A stretch of 64,000 bases of DNA from NCBI RefSeq assembly GCF_023091245.1, contig NZ_JAHWXN010000001.1:1922001-1986000 (forward strand), given 5' to 3'. Every line of letters begins with the position of its first letter. The first letter of the stretch is position 1. Source of the DNA: Microbacterium croceum (lineage in GTDB: Bacteria > Actinomycetota > Actinomycetes > Actinomycetales > Microbacteriaceae). The notes below the pieces were generated by a model. It had not been told where the DNA came from and ran no database searches. It saw nothing but the letters and a program-made list of their open reading frames with translations. Both the position numbers and the translations under genes were made by a program. Positions 55,665 through 64,000 of the stretch are shown piece after piece.

Positions 55665-56252
55665 TCAGAGCCCTACGAGGCCCCGGACCACCTGCAGGGA
55701 ACGCGTGGCGGCGTCCAGTTGCGCGCTCGTCGAACTCGCGTTGTCGATCGCCGCTCTCAGGGCGACGAGCTTGGATGCGTAGTCGGCCACCGCGGTGGAC
55801 CATTCGGAGGCGATGGAACTCGGTGCGACGGAGTCCGCCAGACGCTCGGCGTCCTGCTGCAGCTGGTCCACGATCTGCGCCGCCTCCTGGCCTGCCATGC
55901 CCGGGAGGAAGCCGAGACCGGTGACGGCGTCGTCGAGGCGCGGCTGCACGAGCCCAGTGAACGTCGCCAGATCGGGGTCGCCTACAGGCGGAGGAGACAC
56001 CTCCGGTGTGCGTGTCGGGGTCGGCTCGGGGGACGGCGTCGCGGAGGCGGAAGCGCTCGGCGACGGTGATGCGGAATCCGTCGGCGACGCGGTGGGCTCG
56101 GGGGAGCCGCCGCGCGGGAGGAAGACGACCAGCAACGTGACGACGATCGCGGCCGCCAGCACAGAGAGCCCGACGATCAGCCAGATCCGGCCGCGGCGCT
56201 TCGGTGGCGGGGGGATCGGCGCCCACCGGAGTTCGGGCTGCTGCTCGCTCAT
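55665..56252 (-). CDS. Membrane-anchored protein with Ser/Thr/Pro linker, unknown
   Basis: 195 residues. A short cytoplasmic N-terminus, one membrane helix (about 22-45: IWLIVGLSVLAAAIVVTLLV), a Ser/Pro/Thr/Glu-rich linker (about residues 48-88) and a small helical outer domain. Its start lies 2 nt after the stop of the GlfT1-like gene, so it belongs to the glfT operon. The helical domain has no recognised motif. It could be a galactan-assembly accessory or a surface-exposed sensor; no evidence decides. Confidence 0.72.
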   Translation of the reverse strand: MSEQQPELRWAPIPPPPKRRGRIWLIVGLSVLAAAIVVTLLVVFLPRGGSPEPTASPTDSASPSPSASASATPSPEPTPTRTPEVSPPPVGDPDLATFTGLVQPRLDDAVTGLGFLPGMAGQEAAQIVDQLQQDAERLADSVAPSSIASEWSTAVADYASKLVALRAAIDNASSTSAQLDAATRSLQVVRGLVGL

Positions 56253-56254
56253 GT

Positions 56255-57217
56255 TCAGTCCTCCAGAGGGGCCATCGGCTGCCAGCTCCGGTCGCGGCCG
56301 AGTCGTCCGCCATCTTTGAGCCCGCGGAACAGGTTGCTGGTGCCGCGTACCGTCCGCTCGACGAAGACCAGGCGGATCAGCTCCTTGAAGAAAGTGGCCG
56401 TCGTGCCGAGTCCGAAGAGCACGGGGTTGTAGACGCCGTGCGCGCGGTAGTACTGCTTGATGAACGCGCGGTTTCGCATGATGTAGTAGCGGTAGGCGTT
56501 GCTCGACGCGTTCATGTGGCGCACACCCATGTCCCACTGCTTGATCTCGCGGGTGCGGCGGAGCACGAATTCGTCGACGATGACGGCTGTCGTCTTGCGT
56601 GACGCCAGCCAGCCGTACATCTGGTCATCCCAGTAGATGAAGAAACGCGGGTCGGGGAGTCCGATCTGCTGCACGATCGAACGGTGGATGAACATGCCCT
56701 CGAAGCAACCGCTGTTCATCTCCTTGTACCCCGACGCGTCGAAACCGGCGGGGGCGAAAGGGATCGGGATGCCCATGCGTTCGGCGATGCGGTACTGCCA
56801 ATAGAACTCGCTGCCGTCGTAGTCATAGCGTCGCCCCTGGATGCTCTTGAACCGGGGGGCCCACTTGCCCATCCTGGCCAGGCCGTCGGAGAGCACCTCG
56901 ACGTCGTCGTCCATCATCCAGATCCACTCGGATCCGAGCTCGTACGCGGTGCGCATACCCTCGCTGAAGCCACCGGAGCCGCCGGTGTTGGTCTCGAGCC
57001 GCCGATAGACGATCTCGGTGCCCAGGCGCTCCCGGAACGACTCCACGACGTCCGTGGTGTCGTCCACCGAGGCGTTGTCGATGATCACGACGTGGCCCGG
57101 CTTCGGATCCATGGCAGTGATGCTCGTCAGCAGCCCGGTGAGGAGATGAGACCGGTTGAAGGTGACGATCACGATGGTCGCTGCGGCCGGGTCGAATGCA
57201 GCGGGTGCCGCGGTCAT
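56255..57217 (-). CDS. Galactofuranosyltransferase GlfT1-like (GT2)
   Basis: 320 residues: TIVIVTFNRSHLLTGLLTSI, VVIIDNASVDDTTDVVESF, TNTGGSGGFSEGMRTAYELG, WIWMMDDDVEVLSDGL (DDD metal motif) and FIYWDDQMYGWLASR (catalytic acidic pair). Overall it resembles mycobacterial GlfT1, which starts the galactan by adding the first Galf residues to the lipid-linked rhamnosyl-GlcNAc. Coupled to the GlfT2-like gene by ATGA. Confidence 0.88.
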   Translation of the reverse strand: MTAAPAAFDPAAATIVIVTFNRSHLLTGLLTSITAMDPKPGHVVIIDNASVDDTTDVVESFRERLGTEIVYRRLETNTGGSGGFSEGMRTAYELGSEWIWMMDDDVEVLSDGLARMGKWAPRFKSIQGRRYDYDGSEFYWQYRIAERMGIPIPFAPAGFDASGYKEMNSGCFEGMFIHRSIVQQIGLPDPRFFIYWDDQMYGWLASRKTTAVIVDEFVLRRTREIKQWDMGVRHMNASSNAYRYYIMRNRAFIKQYYRAHGVYNPVLFGLGTTATFFKELIRLVFVERTVRGTSNLFRGLKDGGRLGRDRSWQPMAPLED

Positions 57218-59124
57218 GCCTTCTCCTCGAAGATCTGCTGCCAGGACTGGGGGGAGACGAGCTCGGGAAGCGCATCGCGATACTGACGCTGGAGTTCAGG
57301 CCAGCGGCGACGGAGCTCGGCGTGCAGTCGGATCGTATCTCGTAGCAGCTGTCGGTACTTCCGGCGATCGCGGGTGTAGATGTTCTTCCCGGAGCCGTCT
57401 GCAGCGCTGACCAATGCGCTGTCGAAGGCGGGAACGCGCCACCAGTGCGCGTCTTCCTTGCCGAACTCGACCTCGGGCTGAGCGACGTTCGCGGGGTGCG
57501 GAGCATGCACCCAGTGCGACACCAGGGTTGACAGCGTGAACCAGCGCAACTGCAGGCCGGACGGGCTGTCCAGATTGTTCTTGTTCAGTTGCTTGTAGAC
57601 CCTGCGGCCGTGTCGCGAGTGGAGGACGGTGGCGGGGTCCTTATGGACGACCGTCTCCGGGTGCTTCGCTGCGAGGGCCCGGGCCGCCGGCATGGCCGTT
57701 GCGAGGTTCTTCTTCATGTGGTCGGGTCCGGAGAGCACGTCACGCAGAGCCTGTGCGCGGAGCGCGACGGGGTAGTACTGCATCATCATCAGATGCTTGA
57801 GGTCGACCCTTCGGCTGTGGGTCAGGAGCCGCCCACCGCGGGGGACGTTCGAGTGCAGGAGGCCGGCCACGATGCGGTTGCGGGCGTGGAAGTACGCCTG
57901 CCAGTCGATCGTGTCGTCCTTGTTGACCCACGACACGTGCCAGAGCGCCACTCCCGGCATCGACACCGTGGGGAACCCGGCGTTGCCCGCGCGCAGGCAG
58001 AATTCGGCGTCATCCCACTTGATGAATGCGGGCAGGGAGAGGCCCACTTCGCGGATCGCTTCGAGCGGAATCAGACACATCCACCAGCCGTTGTAGTCGG
58101 AATCCATCCGCATGTGCAGCAGCTTCGACTGGCGCAGGTTCGCGACGCCGAAGTCGTGCGGCATCTTGTCCTGGTAGAGGTTGCGCCACATGAAGGGACC
58201 TTCGTCTACGACCTCGGCCCAGCCGTGCAGCTTCGGACGGTCGAGCAGGTCGAACATGTGTCCGCCGACGAGCACCGGGGTTGTCGCGTATTGGCCGAAG
58301 ACGATGGAGCGACGGAGAGACTCGGGCTCGAGGCGCACGTCATCGTCGAGCAACTGCACGAAATCGCTCTCCGGGCGTTGAAGGGTCTCGTGCATGGCCC
58401 GCGCGAACCCGCCGGAGCCGCCGAGGTTCGCCTGGCGGATGACCTGCAGGGTCTCGCCGAGCTGTGCGGCGACCTCGTCATAGCCGTCCTGTTCGGCGAC
58501 GAGCTGTGTGCCCTGGTCGATCAGGAAGATCCGGTCGACGAACTCCAGCGCGTCGGGGGAAGCGGCCAGTGCCCGTAGGGTCTCGACGCAGTAGTCCGGC
58601 TTGTTGTATGTCGTGATTCCCAGCGATGCCTTGCCGGTACGTGCGGGCTCGTGCTCGGTCGTCCACTCCGCACCCTCGAGCACCGCGTGCTTCTCGTCGG
58701 CGACGATGTCGAACCAGATCCAGCCGCCGTCGCTGTACTGAGTCAGGTCGAGGTCGAACGAGGTCGAGGACTCGCCGGTCACCTCACGGGTCGCGACGCG
58801 TTGGCGGGTCCCTGAGCCGTTCGACCGATAGACCAGGATCGTGGCCGGTCCTGTCGTGCGCACGGTGAGCTGGACCTCGCGAACGCTGGTCCAGTGCTGC
58901 CAGTAGGAGGCGGGGAACGCGTTGAAGTAGGCTCCCAGCGACACGCGTCGCCCGGCGACGATCCGCGCGCGGTGACGCCCCAGGATGTTTCCGAGATGTG
59001 CACGGTTGGAGACACGGACGGGTTCATCTTCGATCACGGACCAGGTCTCCGGATCCGCGTACAGGGGGAGGAGGTCGGGATCGCGATCGAGCGGGAATAC
59101 GACGTTCTGCAGGACGTGGGCCAC
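57214..59124 (-). CDS. glfT2: Galactofuranan polymerase GlfT2-like
   Basis: 636 residues from GTG 59124, close to the 637 of the mycobacterial enzyme. An N-terminal beta-sandwich (to about 155), GT-A domain, then helical C-terminus. With this start the DDD metal motif falls at residues 260-262 (LLDDDVRLEP), Trp347/348 (YNGWW), Asp371/372 (IKWDDAEF) and His396 (WHVSW); the latter five have the same numbers I recall for M. tuberculosis GlfT2. It should polymerise UDP-Galf into galactofuranan at the inner membrane face. Upstream in the same frame the reading is open but has no protein-like content and overlaps galE, so it was rejected. Confidence 0.93.
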   Translation of the reverse strand: MAHVLQNVVFPLDRDPDLLPLYADPETWSVIEDEPVRVSNRAHLGNILGRHRARIVAGRRVSLGAYFNAFPASYWQHWTSVREVQLTVRTTGPATILVYRSNGSGTRQRVATREVTGESSTSFDLDLTQYSDGGWIWFDIVADEKHAVLEGAEWTTEHEPARTGKASLGITTYNKPDYCVETLRALAASPDALEFVDRIFLIDQGTQLVAEQDGYDEVAAQLGETLQVIRQANLGGSGGFARAMHETLQRPESDFVQLLDDDVRLEPESLRRSIVFGQYATTPVLVGGHMFDLLDRPKLHGWAEVVDEGPFMWRNLYQDKMPHDFGVANLRQSKLLHMRMDSDYNGWWMCLIPLEAIREVGLSLPAFIKWDDAEFCLRAGNAGFPTVSMPGVALWHVSWVNKDDTIDWQAYFHARNRIVAGLLHSNVPRGGRLLTHSRRVDLKHLMMMQYYPVALRAQALRDVLSGPDHMKKNLATAMPAARALAAKHPETVVHKDPATVLHSRHGRRVYKQLNKNNLDSPSGLQLRWFTLSTLVSHWVHAPHPANVAQPEVEFGKEDAHWWRVPAFDSALVSAADGSGKNIYTRDRRKYRQLLRDTIRLHAELRRRWPELQRQYRDALPELVSPQSWQQIFEEKA

Positions 59125-59264
59125 GGGGGAGTTTCTCCGATGTTGTTGCGCCGACTGCCACCCTCGCAGGGGGCAGTGGACTCGACGAGCAGAGAGTAGC
59201 CTACCTCCCGTCACCTTCGGATCTGCGGGGAACCGGGCGCCCGGGATGCGAGAGAGCGCCGCGA

Positions 59265-59270
59265 TAGGAT
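59265..59270 (+). promoter_or_regulatory. Leaderless -10 (TAGGAT) for galE
   Basis: TAGGAT, 7 nt before ATG 59278. This rules for 59278 over the in-frame ATG at 59269, which overlaps the hexamer. Confidence 0.6.
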
Positions 59271-59277
59271 GGCCGCG

Positions 59278-60267
59278 ATGAAGGTATTGATCACCGGCGG
59301 CGCCGGCTACATCGGGTCGACCGTTGCGACGGCATGCATCGAAGCCGGCATCGACACCGTGCTGATCGACGATCTCTCCACCGGTCGGCGCGACTTCGGT
59401 GAAGGCCGGGGGCTGTACGTCGGTGATATCGCGGACCGCGACTTCGTGGCCGGCGTTCTTGCTGATCACCCGGACATCACCGCGGTCATCCACTGCGCCG
59501 CACGCATCGTCGTGCCGGAATCGGTCGCTGATCCGCTCGGCTACTACGACTCCAACGTGGGAAAGACGATCGTGCTGCTGCAGAGCCTGCGCGACGCCGG
59601 GATCGCCCGGATCGTTTTCAGTTCTTCTGCCGCGGTCTACGCGGGGGAGAGCGGCGCGGGAGTCGACGAGTCGGGTGTCCTCGCCCCGTCGAGCCCATAT
59701 GCCATGACCAAGGCGATGGTGGAGAAGATTCTCGAAGACGCGGCGACCGCGGGGGACTTCCGCGCGATCGCACTGCGCTACTTCAATCCGATCGGCGCGG
59801 ACCCCCGGCTGCGCACAGGGCTGCAGAACCCGACGCCCTCTCACGCTCTCGGCATGATCATGCGAGCGAAGGCAGCCGGTGAACCCTTCTCCATCACCGG
59901 AACCGACTGGGCGACCAGAGACGGCTCAGGACTGCGTGACTACATCCACGTCTGGGACCTCGCACTCGCGCACGTCGCCGCGGTACAGCGATTCGACGAG
60001 GTCCTATCCGAGGACATCCCCTACCAGGTCATCAATCTCGGCACCGGCGAGGGTGTGACGGTACGTGAGCTCGTCGCGGCGTTCGAACGCGTGACCGGTG
60101 AGGTACTGCCCGTCGTCGAGACCGCGCGCCGGCCGGGCGATCAGGCCGGTGCCTTCGCGATCGTGCATCGGGCGAACGCGGTGCTCGGGTGGCGCGCCGA
60201 GCGATCCGTCGACGACGGCGTCCGCGATGCGCTCGCCTGGGCCGCCACGCTGCGCACGCTCGACTGA
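59278..60267 (+). CDS. galE: UDP-glucose 4-epimerase
   Basis: 329 residues. NAD-binding TGGAGYIGSTVATACIEAG, SSSAAVYAG with Ser and the YxxxK pair (SPYAMTKAMVEKIL), RYFNPIGADP. It interconverts UDP-Glc and UDP-Gal, feeding Glf and thus galactofuranan synthesis. It is divergent from the GlfT2-like gene over 153 bp. The 3' end converges on the ligase-like operon. Confidence 0.96.
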   Translation: MKVLITGGAGYIGSTVATACIEAGIDTVLIDDLSTGRRDFGEGRGLYVGDIADRDFVAGVLADHPDITAVIHCAARIVVPESVADPLGYYDSNVGKTIVLLQSLRDAGIARIVFSSSAAVYAGESGAGVDESGVLAPSSPYAMTKAMVEKILEDAATAGDFRAIALRYFNPIGADPRLRTGLQNPTPSHALGMIMRAKAAGEPFSITGTDWATRDGSGLRDYIHVWDLALAHVAAVQRFDEVLSEDIPYQVINLGTGEGVTVRELVAAFERVTGEVLPVVETARRPGDQAGAFAIVHRANAVLGWRAERSVDDGVRDALAWAATLRTLD

Positions 60268-60301
60268 GCGCTTCCTGCGGGGAGGAGCTCGACCTGCCGT
60301 A

Positions 60302-61600
60302 TCACCCCTGCGGGCGCAGCGTCGGAATCGCCCCGGTCTGCGCCGCGTCGATGTTCTCCCGCCACGACCGCGACTGACCGGCGCGCAGTGCGCACAGCAC
60401 GAGCAGGAACCATCCCGCCCCCACCAGCGTGAAGCTCTCGAACATCGAATCGACGGCGAGCGTGACCAGGGTGATGGGCGTCCACGCGTAGACGACCGAT
60501 CGGCGGACGCTCGCCACGAGCCAGGAGCGGATCAGGGCGACGCCGCCGAGCAACAGGAACAGTACGAGGCCGGCGGCTCCCAACTGCAGCAGCACGTCGA
60601 AGAACGCGTTCAGTGCGCTCTGATGATGGTCATCGAGCTGGAAGTTGATGTAGGTGAAGGGGTACTCGCCGCGTGCCCATGCTCCGAACCACCCCCATCC
60701 CTGGATGGGCTTCAGGGCGACGAAGTCGAGGATCGTGTTCCACAGGTCGCCGCGGATCGAGAAGTCCGAGCCGGCGTCCAGAAGCGCGATGATCTGATGA
60801 CGCAGTGCGAAGGCCACGGTGAGCGCGATCGCCACCAGGATGCCGAGCGTCCATTGCACGACGTTTCGCCGCTCGGCGGAGGCATGACGCACGAGGGTGA
60901 GTGCGACGGTGACGACGCCGACGGCGGCGGCGAGCACGAGCACCGTCGGCGAGGACGACAGGAAGGCCAACGACCCGGCGAGAGCGATCGAGGCGACCGC
61001 TCGGGGTGCGTTGACAGACTGCGTGCGCCACTCGATCACGAAGGTGATCAGGGCGATCACCGCGATGAATCCCAGCATGTTCCGGCTGCCGAAGATGCCC
61101 TGGATAGGGCCTCCCTCCGCAAGGTTGCCCTGGATTCCGAGGAAGGTGAACGGCACGTCGAGGAGGATGCCCGAGAGGATCTCGACACCGAGCGAGACGG
61201 CGAGCAGGACGCGCAACGTGTCGCCGATCGCGCGGACGGTCTGCAGAGTGTCTCTGACGTGACCGACGGCGAGCGCGAGGAACGCGAATCCAAACAGCGA
61301 CATCCAGCCGAAGAGCGTCTCCGATCTGTCGGTGGTCCACACCAGGCTCACCAGCGCCCAGCCGAGGAAGGCGAGGAGTGATGACGGTGCGATCCGCAGC
61401 GGAGAGAGCTCCTCGCGCCTCACCCAGAGGATCGCCGCTCCCAACAGGCACAAGACCGCGATGATCGTGGAGAGGGTGACCGCCGAGGTCATCTGCTCGA
61501 TCGCGTAGGCACCGAACACCGCACTCAGCACCGCGAGGGTGAAGGCGCGTGCCATCTCCACGGAGCCGAGCAACCGGGCGAGGCGATGCGCCGGCGTCAC
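60302..61600 (-). CDS. O-antigen ligase-like membrane protein, second of tandem pair
   Basis: 432 residues from GTG 61600, which overlaps the stop of the gene before it. About eleven hydrophobic segments. GIQGNLAEGGPIQGIFGSRN lies where Wzy/WaaL proteins have a periplasmic loop, and IRGDLWNTILDFVALKPIQG-WGWFGAW is the second conserved loop with an Arg in the pattern of ligases (a conserved Arg and His/Gly pair). Long-loop position suggests O-antigen ligase/polymerase. Acceptor unknown. Confidence 0.85.
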   Translation of the reverse strand: MTPAHRLARLLGSVEMARAFTLAVLSAVFGAYAIEQMTSAVTLSTIIAVLCLLGAAILWVRREELSPLRIAPSSLLAFLGWALVSLVWTTDRSETLFGWMSLFGFAFLALAVGHVRDTLQTVRAIGDTLRVLLAVSLGVEILSGILLDVPFTFLGIQGNLAEGGPIQGIFGSRNMLGFIAVIALITFVIEWRTQSVNAPRAVASIALAGSLAFLSSSPTVLVLAAAVGVVTVALTLVRHASAERRNVVQWTLGILVAIALTVAFALRHQIIALLDAGSDFSIRGDLWNTILDFVALKPIQGWGWFGAWARGEYPFTYINFQLDDHHQSALNAFFDVLLQLGAAGLVLFLLLGGVALIRSWLVASVRRSVVYAWTPITLVTLAVDSMFESFTLVGAGWFLLVLCALRAGQSRSWRENIDAAQTGAIPTLRPQG

Positions 61601-63012
61601 GGCACCCGCCGTGGTCGTGTGCCGCGCTCGAACACGAGATCGCGTTCGCCGACGCCCACGAGTGGGACGGACTTGAGCTTGAAGGAGAGAAGCACCAGCA
61701 GCATCCAGCCCCACAGCATGATCGGAGTGGACTCCGACAAACCCTGCACGAGCAGGACGACTGTGAACAGGCTCGGCAGAAGGGTGAGCGGCGAATAGGG
61801 GCGGTGAGCGTCGAGGTCCCATCGAGGACGGTCGACTGCGAAGAACCAGGAACGCCAGAGCAGGCTCAGGTATGCGACGGCCATCAGCACCACCCCGACC
61901 ACGCCGAGCTGCATGAGCACGTCCAGCCACATGTTGTGCGCGTGGAAGACCGTGATGCCGTGGTCTGTGATCCAGTGATCGAAGGCCGGGTCGGTGGGGA
62001 TCCACGGGCTGGAGAAGCCGTTGCCGAAGAGCGGATGCTCGCCGGCGCGCTCGAGAACCTTGGTCCAGATCTTCTCGGAACGGCCGGTGAGGTCGGCACT
62101 GCGCCCCAGCAGGGCGAAGAGGGGATCGCGGAGCACCCAGACCGCCGCTCCGCCGAGCGCCGCGGTGCCGATCGCGATCGCGTAGATCCTGGTGCGCGCC
62201 CCGGGAGTGCGTGCGCGCCGCATGGCGAGTGCCACCACGAGAACGACGGCGACGGCCGCGGCGCAGACGAACGCTGTCGCTGATGACGTGCGGATGAGGA
62301 AGTACGCCGCCAGCAGCATCCAGAGAGCGAGCGTCGTGCGCCACCGGGCCCGTGCGGCGAACAGCACTCCGAAGGTGATGATCGCGAAGAGGGAGATGAT
62401 GGCGAGCAGATTCGCGTTGCCGACGATGCCCTGGATGCGCCCGCCGTCGAGCAGGTTGTCGCGCACCCAGTACCACTGCGGATCGATCTTGCCGTCCGGG
62501 AGGGTGAGGAAGTTCGGCAGGAGCGGCCCGTGCAGGACCAGCGACACCCAGAGCTCGAGCGCGAGCGAGAGCCCCAGGATCCACTTGAATGCCGAGGAGA
62601 GCGCGCGGATGATCTCGTTCCAGGTGAGAACGTGCACGAGGAAGAGGGCGTTCAGCGTCACCGCGGCCAGCAGCCCCCAGGTGATCAGGGTGGGTCCGCG
62701 CCATTGCGACCACGCCACGGAGACCAGCGCGAGGGTCGTGTAGCCGAGCGCGGTCCACGGCAGACGCCGCCACCGGAAGGGTTGCGGGCGGTTCTTGGCG
62801 ATCATCGGCACGCCGATGGCGATCGTGGCGAGGGTGAAGAGGGCGAGCACGACCGCCGCGCCCACGAACCCGAGGAGGTTGTACACGGCGGAGTGGGCGA
62901 ACGTCACGATCAGGACGAGGATCGCGTAGCCGCGCAGCAAGAGATGCCCCGTCGACTCACGCTCTGGTGCGGTGGGCCGGGCCGCGACCGGGTGCTTTGT
63001 GTACTGAGCCAT
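61597..63012 (-). CDS. O-antigen ligase-like membrane protein, first of tandem pair
   Basis: 471 residues. About eleven hydrophobic segments; a loop with GGRIQGIVGNANLLAIISLF resembles the first conserved loop, and SEKIWTKVLERAGEHPLFGN plus HAHNMWLDVLMQLGVVG (a conserved Arg and His) the second. The pair share these blocks and are likely paralogues from a tandem duplication. ATG 63012 follows TAGCCT by 7 nt; further-upstream frame reads through the promoter and was not used. Confidence 0.85.
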   Translation of the reverse strand: MAQYTKHPVAARPTAPERESTGHLLLRGYAILVLIVTFAHSAVYNLLGFVGAAVVLALFTLATIAIGVPMIAKNRPQPFRWRRLPWTALGYTTLALVSVAWSQWRGPTLITWGLLAAVTLNALFLVHVLTWNEIIRALSSAFKWILGLSLALELWVSLVLHGPLLPNFLTLPDGKIDPQWYWVRDNLLDGGRIQGIVGNANLLAIISLFAIITFGVLFAARARWRTTLALWMLLAAYFLIRTSSATAFVCAAAVAVVLVVALAMRRARTPGARTRIYAIAIGTAALGGAAVWVLRDPLFALLGRSADLTGRSEKIWTKVLERAGEHPLFGNGFSSPWIPTDPAFDHWITDHGITVFHAHNMWLDVLMQLGVVGVVLMAVAYLSLLWRSWFFAVDRPRWDLDAHRPYSPLTLLPSLFTVVLLVQGLSESTPIMLWGWMLLVLLSFKLKSVPLVGVGERDLVFERGTRPRRVP

Positions 63013-63019
63013 CGCGTTC

Positions 63020-63025
63020 AGGCTA
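63020..63025 (-). promoter_or_regulatory. Leaderless -10 (TAGCCT)
   Basis: TAGCCT on the minus strand, 7 nt before ATG 63012. Confidence 0.6.
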
Positions 63026-63068
63026 CCGCGCCGCACCCGGCGCGTCGCTGAACGTCGCTGAGCGGCTC

Positions 63069-63074
63069 TACGCT
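63069..63074 (+). promoter_or_regulatory. Leaderless -10 (TACGCT) for manA
   Basis: TACGCT, 6 nt before ATG 63081, divergent from the preceding promoter; both fit in a 68-bp gap. Confidence 0.6.
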
Positions 63075-63080
63075 GGGGGC

Positions 63081-64000
63081 ATGCTGCTGAGTCTGACCAA
63101 CACTCCCCGTGATTACGCCTGGGGTTCGACCTCGTTCCTGGCCGAGCTGGAAGGGCGTTCACCATCGGGGGCTCCGGAGGCCGAGGTCTGGTTCGGCGAT
63201 CACCCCGGTGACCCGGCGGATGTCGACGGTGACGGCACTCTGGATGAGATCACCGGCGGCCGGCTCCCGTACCTGCTCAAGCTGCTCGCCGCAGCGCGGC
63301 CGCTGTCCATCCAGGTCCACCCGACGTTGGCCCAGGCGCAGCAGGGCTGGGCAGCGGAGAGTGGCAAGGCTCTCGATGACCCGACACGCAACTACCGGGA
63401 CGACAACCACAAGCCGGAGCTGATCGTTGCGTTGAGCGAGACGTTCCAGTCGTTGAGCGGGCTGCGTCCCGTCTCCGACACGTTGGTCCTGATCGACGCG
63501 CTCGGGGAGGGGGCGGGTGTGTCGGCACTCCGTGCGCGCCTGTCCGGTGATGCCGATGTGCTCCGCGACACGATCAGCTGGCTGCTCAGCGGTGACGCGC
63601 AGTCAGAGGTGGACGAGATCATCGCGGCGGTGACCGCGGCAGCCGAGGGCGCGGATGCGGGGGAGTGGAACGCCGCGATCCAGGCGATCGCCGGAGTCGC
63701 TCAGACGTATCCGGGAGACCCCGGGGTCGTGGTCGCCCTCCTCATGAACCACGTCGTCCTCCGCCGGGGCGAGGGGCTCTTCCTCCGTGCGGGACTGCTG
63801 CACGCATACCTCGAGGGACTCGGGGTGGAGATCATGGCGGCGAGCGACAACGTCCTGCGCGGCGGACTCACTCCCAAGCGCATCGATGTTCCTGAACTGC
63901 TCACGATCCTGGACTCGGCGCCCGCTGAGGTGCCCGTGCTGCGCCCCGCCGCCGATGGTGCCGTCACGTCCTACCCGGTGCCGGTCGCGGACTTCGCGCT
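63081..64000 (+). CDS. manA: Mannose-6-phosphate isomerase (3' truncated by window edge)
   Basis: 306 codons are present and the frame runs off the window. Type I isomerase: NTPRDYAWGS at the start, zinc ligands Gln78 and His80 (SIQVHP), Glu113 (HKPELIV) and His241 (LFLRAGLLHAYLEG), then MAASDNVLRGGLTPK. It interconverts fructose-6-P and mannose-6-P, the entry to GDP-mannose, which could feed mannosyltransferases of the glycan cluster. Confidence 0.95.
   Translation, partial: MLLSLTNTPRDYAWGSTSFLAELEGRSPSGAPEAEVWFGDHPGDPADVDGDGTLDEITGGRLPYLLKLLAAARPLSIQVHPTLAQAQQGWAAESGKALDDPTRNYRDDNHKPELIVALSETFQSLSGLRPVSDTLVLIDALGEGAGVSALRARLSGDADVLRDTISWLLSGDAQSEVDEIIAAVTAAAEGADAGEWNAAIQAIAGVAQTYPGDPGVVVALLMNHVVLRRGEGLFLRAGLLHAYLEGLGVEIMAASDNVLRGGLTPKRIDVPELLTILDSAPAEVPVLRPAADGAVTSYPVPVADFA

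Noticed and set aside
59125-59844. N-terminal extension of the GlfT2-like protein
   Set aside because: The frame reads opposite galE and has no relation to GlfT2; the 636-residue form aligns residue for residue at the catalytic positions I recall.
61601-62773. N-terminal extension of the second ligase-like gene
   Set aside because: Antisense-like low-complexity sequence in the frame of an upstream real gene; GTG 61600 overlaps that gene's stop as usual for coupling.

Overview
The window reads as one chromosomal segment of a high-GC actinobacterium. The signs are dense coding, many GTG starts, leaderless promoters, actinobacteria-specific families (UPF0182, DUF2342, PDZ/Lon-like protease) and gene orders shared with Mycobacterium (nudC-uvrD2 block; birA-PH protein-purK-purE). 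There are teichoic-acid-type polymerases and a galactofuran system, but no mycolate or arabinan genes. The best guess is Microbacteriaceae, probably Microbacterium or a close relative; the genus is inference.

Layout. (1) 1-8670: conserved housekeeping block, with nudC (5' truncated), a UvrD2-like helicase, a cyclodehydratase-like protein, a DUF2342 protein, a PDZ/Lon-like protease and a UPF0182 membrane protein. (2) 8687-12794: terminators, initiator tRNA-fMet, a nitrilase-family amidohydrolase, a DapC-like aminotransferase and an HtrA-type protease. (3) 12842-17994: three CDP-glycerol glycerophosphotransferase-family proteins and a GT2, a teichoic-acid-like module. (4) 17994-22612: birA, PH-domain protein, purK, purE and an LCP cell-wall glycopolymer ligase. 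(5) 22867-63012: about 40 kb of surface-glycan genes. These comprise a sortase-type surface protein, a DUF4012 protein, an FG-GAP secreted protein, many glycosyltransferases, two Wzm/Wzt-type ABC exporters, an MsbA-type ABC exporter, an OatA-like acyltransferase, nucleotide-sugar enzymes, GlfT1/GlfT2-like galactofuranosyltransferases, Glf, GalE and two O-antigen-ligase-like proteins. (6) 63081-64000: 5' part of manA.

How the genes may work together. Five sugar-nucleotide genes (36455-39143, 48481-49563, 51637-52932) make up the full set expected for UDP-GlcNAc to a 2,3-diacetamido-mannuronic-acid nucleotide (WbpA/B/E/D/I logic). GalE and Glf would supply UDP-galactofuranose to the GlfT1/GlfT2-like pair, with the adjacent second ABC exporter a likely export route. 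LCP and the ligase-like proteins could attach finished polymers to the envelope.

Regulation. Most operon-head genes lack a good Shine-Dalgarno. Instead they have a TAnnnT (or CAnnnT) hexamer 6-8 nt before the start codon, the arrangement of leaderless transcripts. This pattern also settles several start-codon choices. No mobile element, CRISPR array or phage gene was seen.
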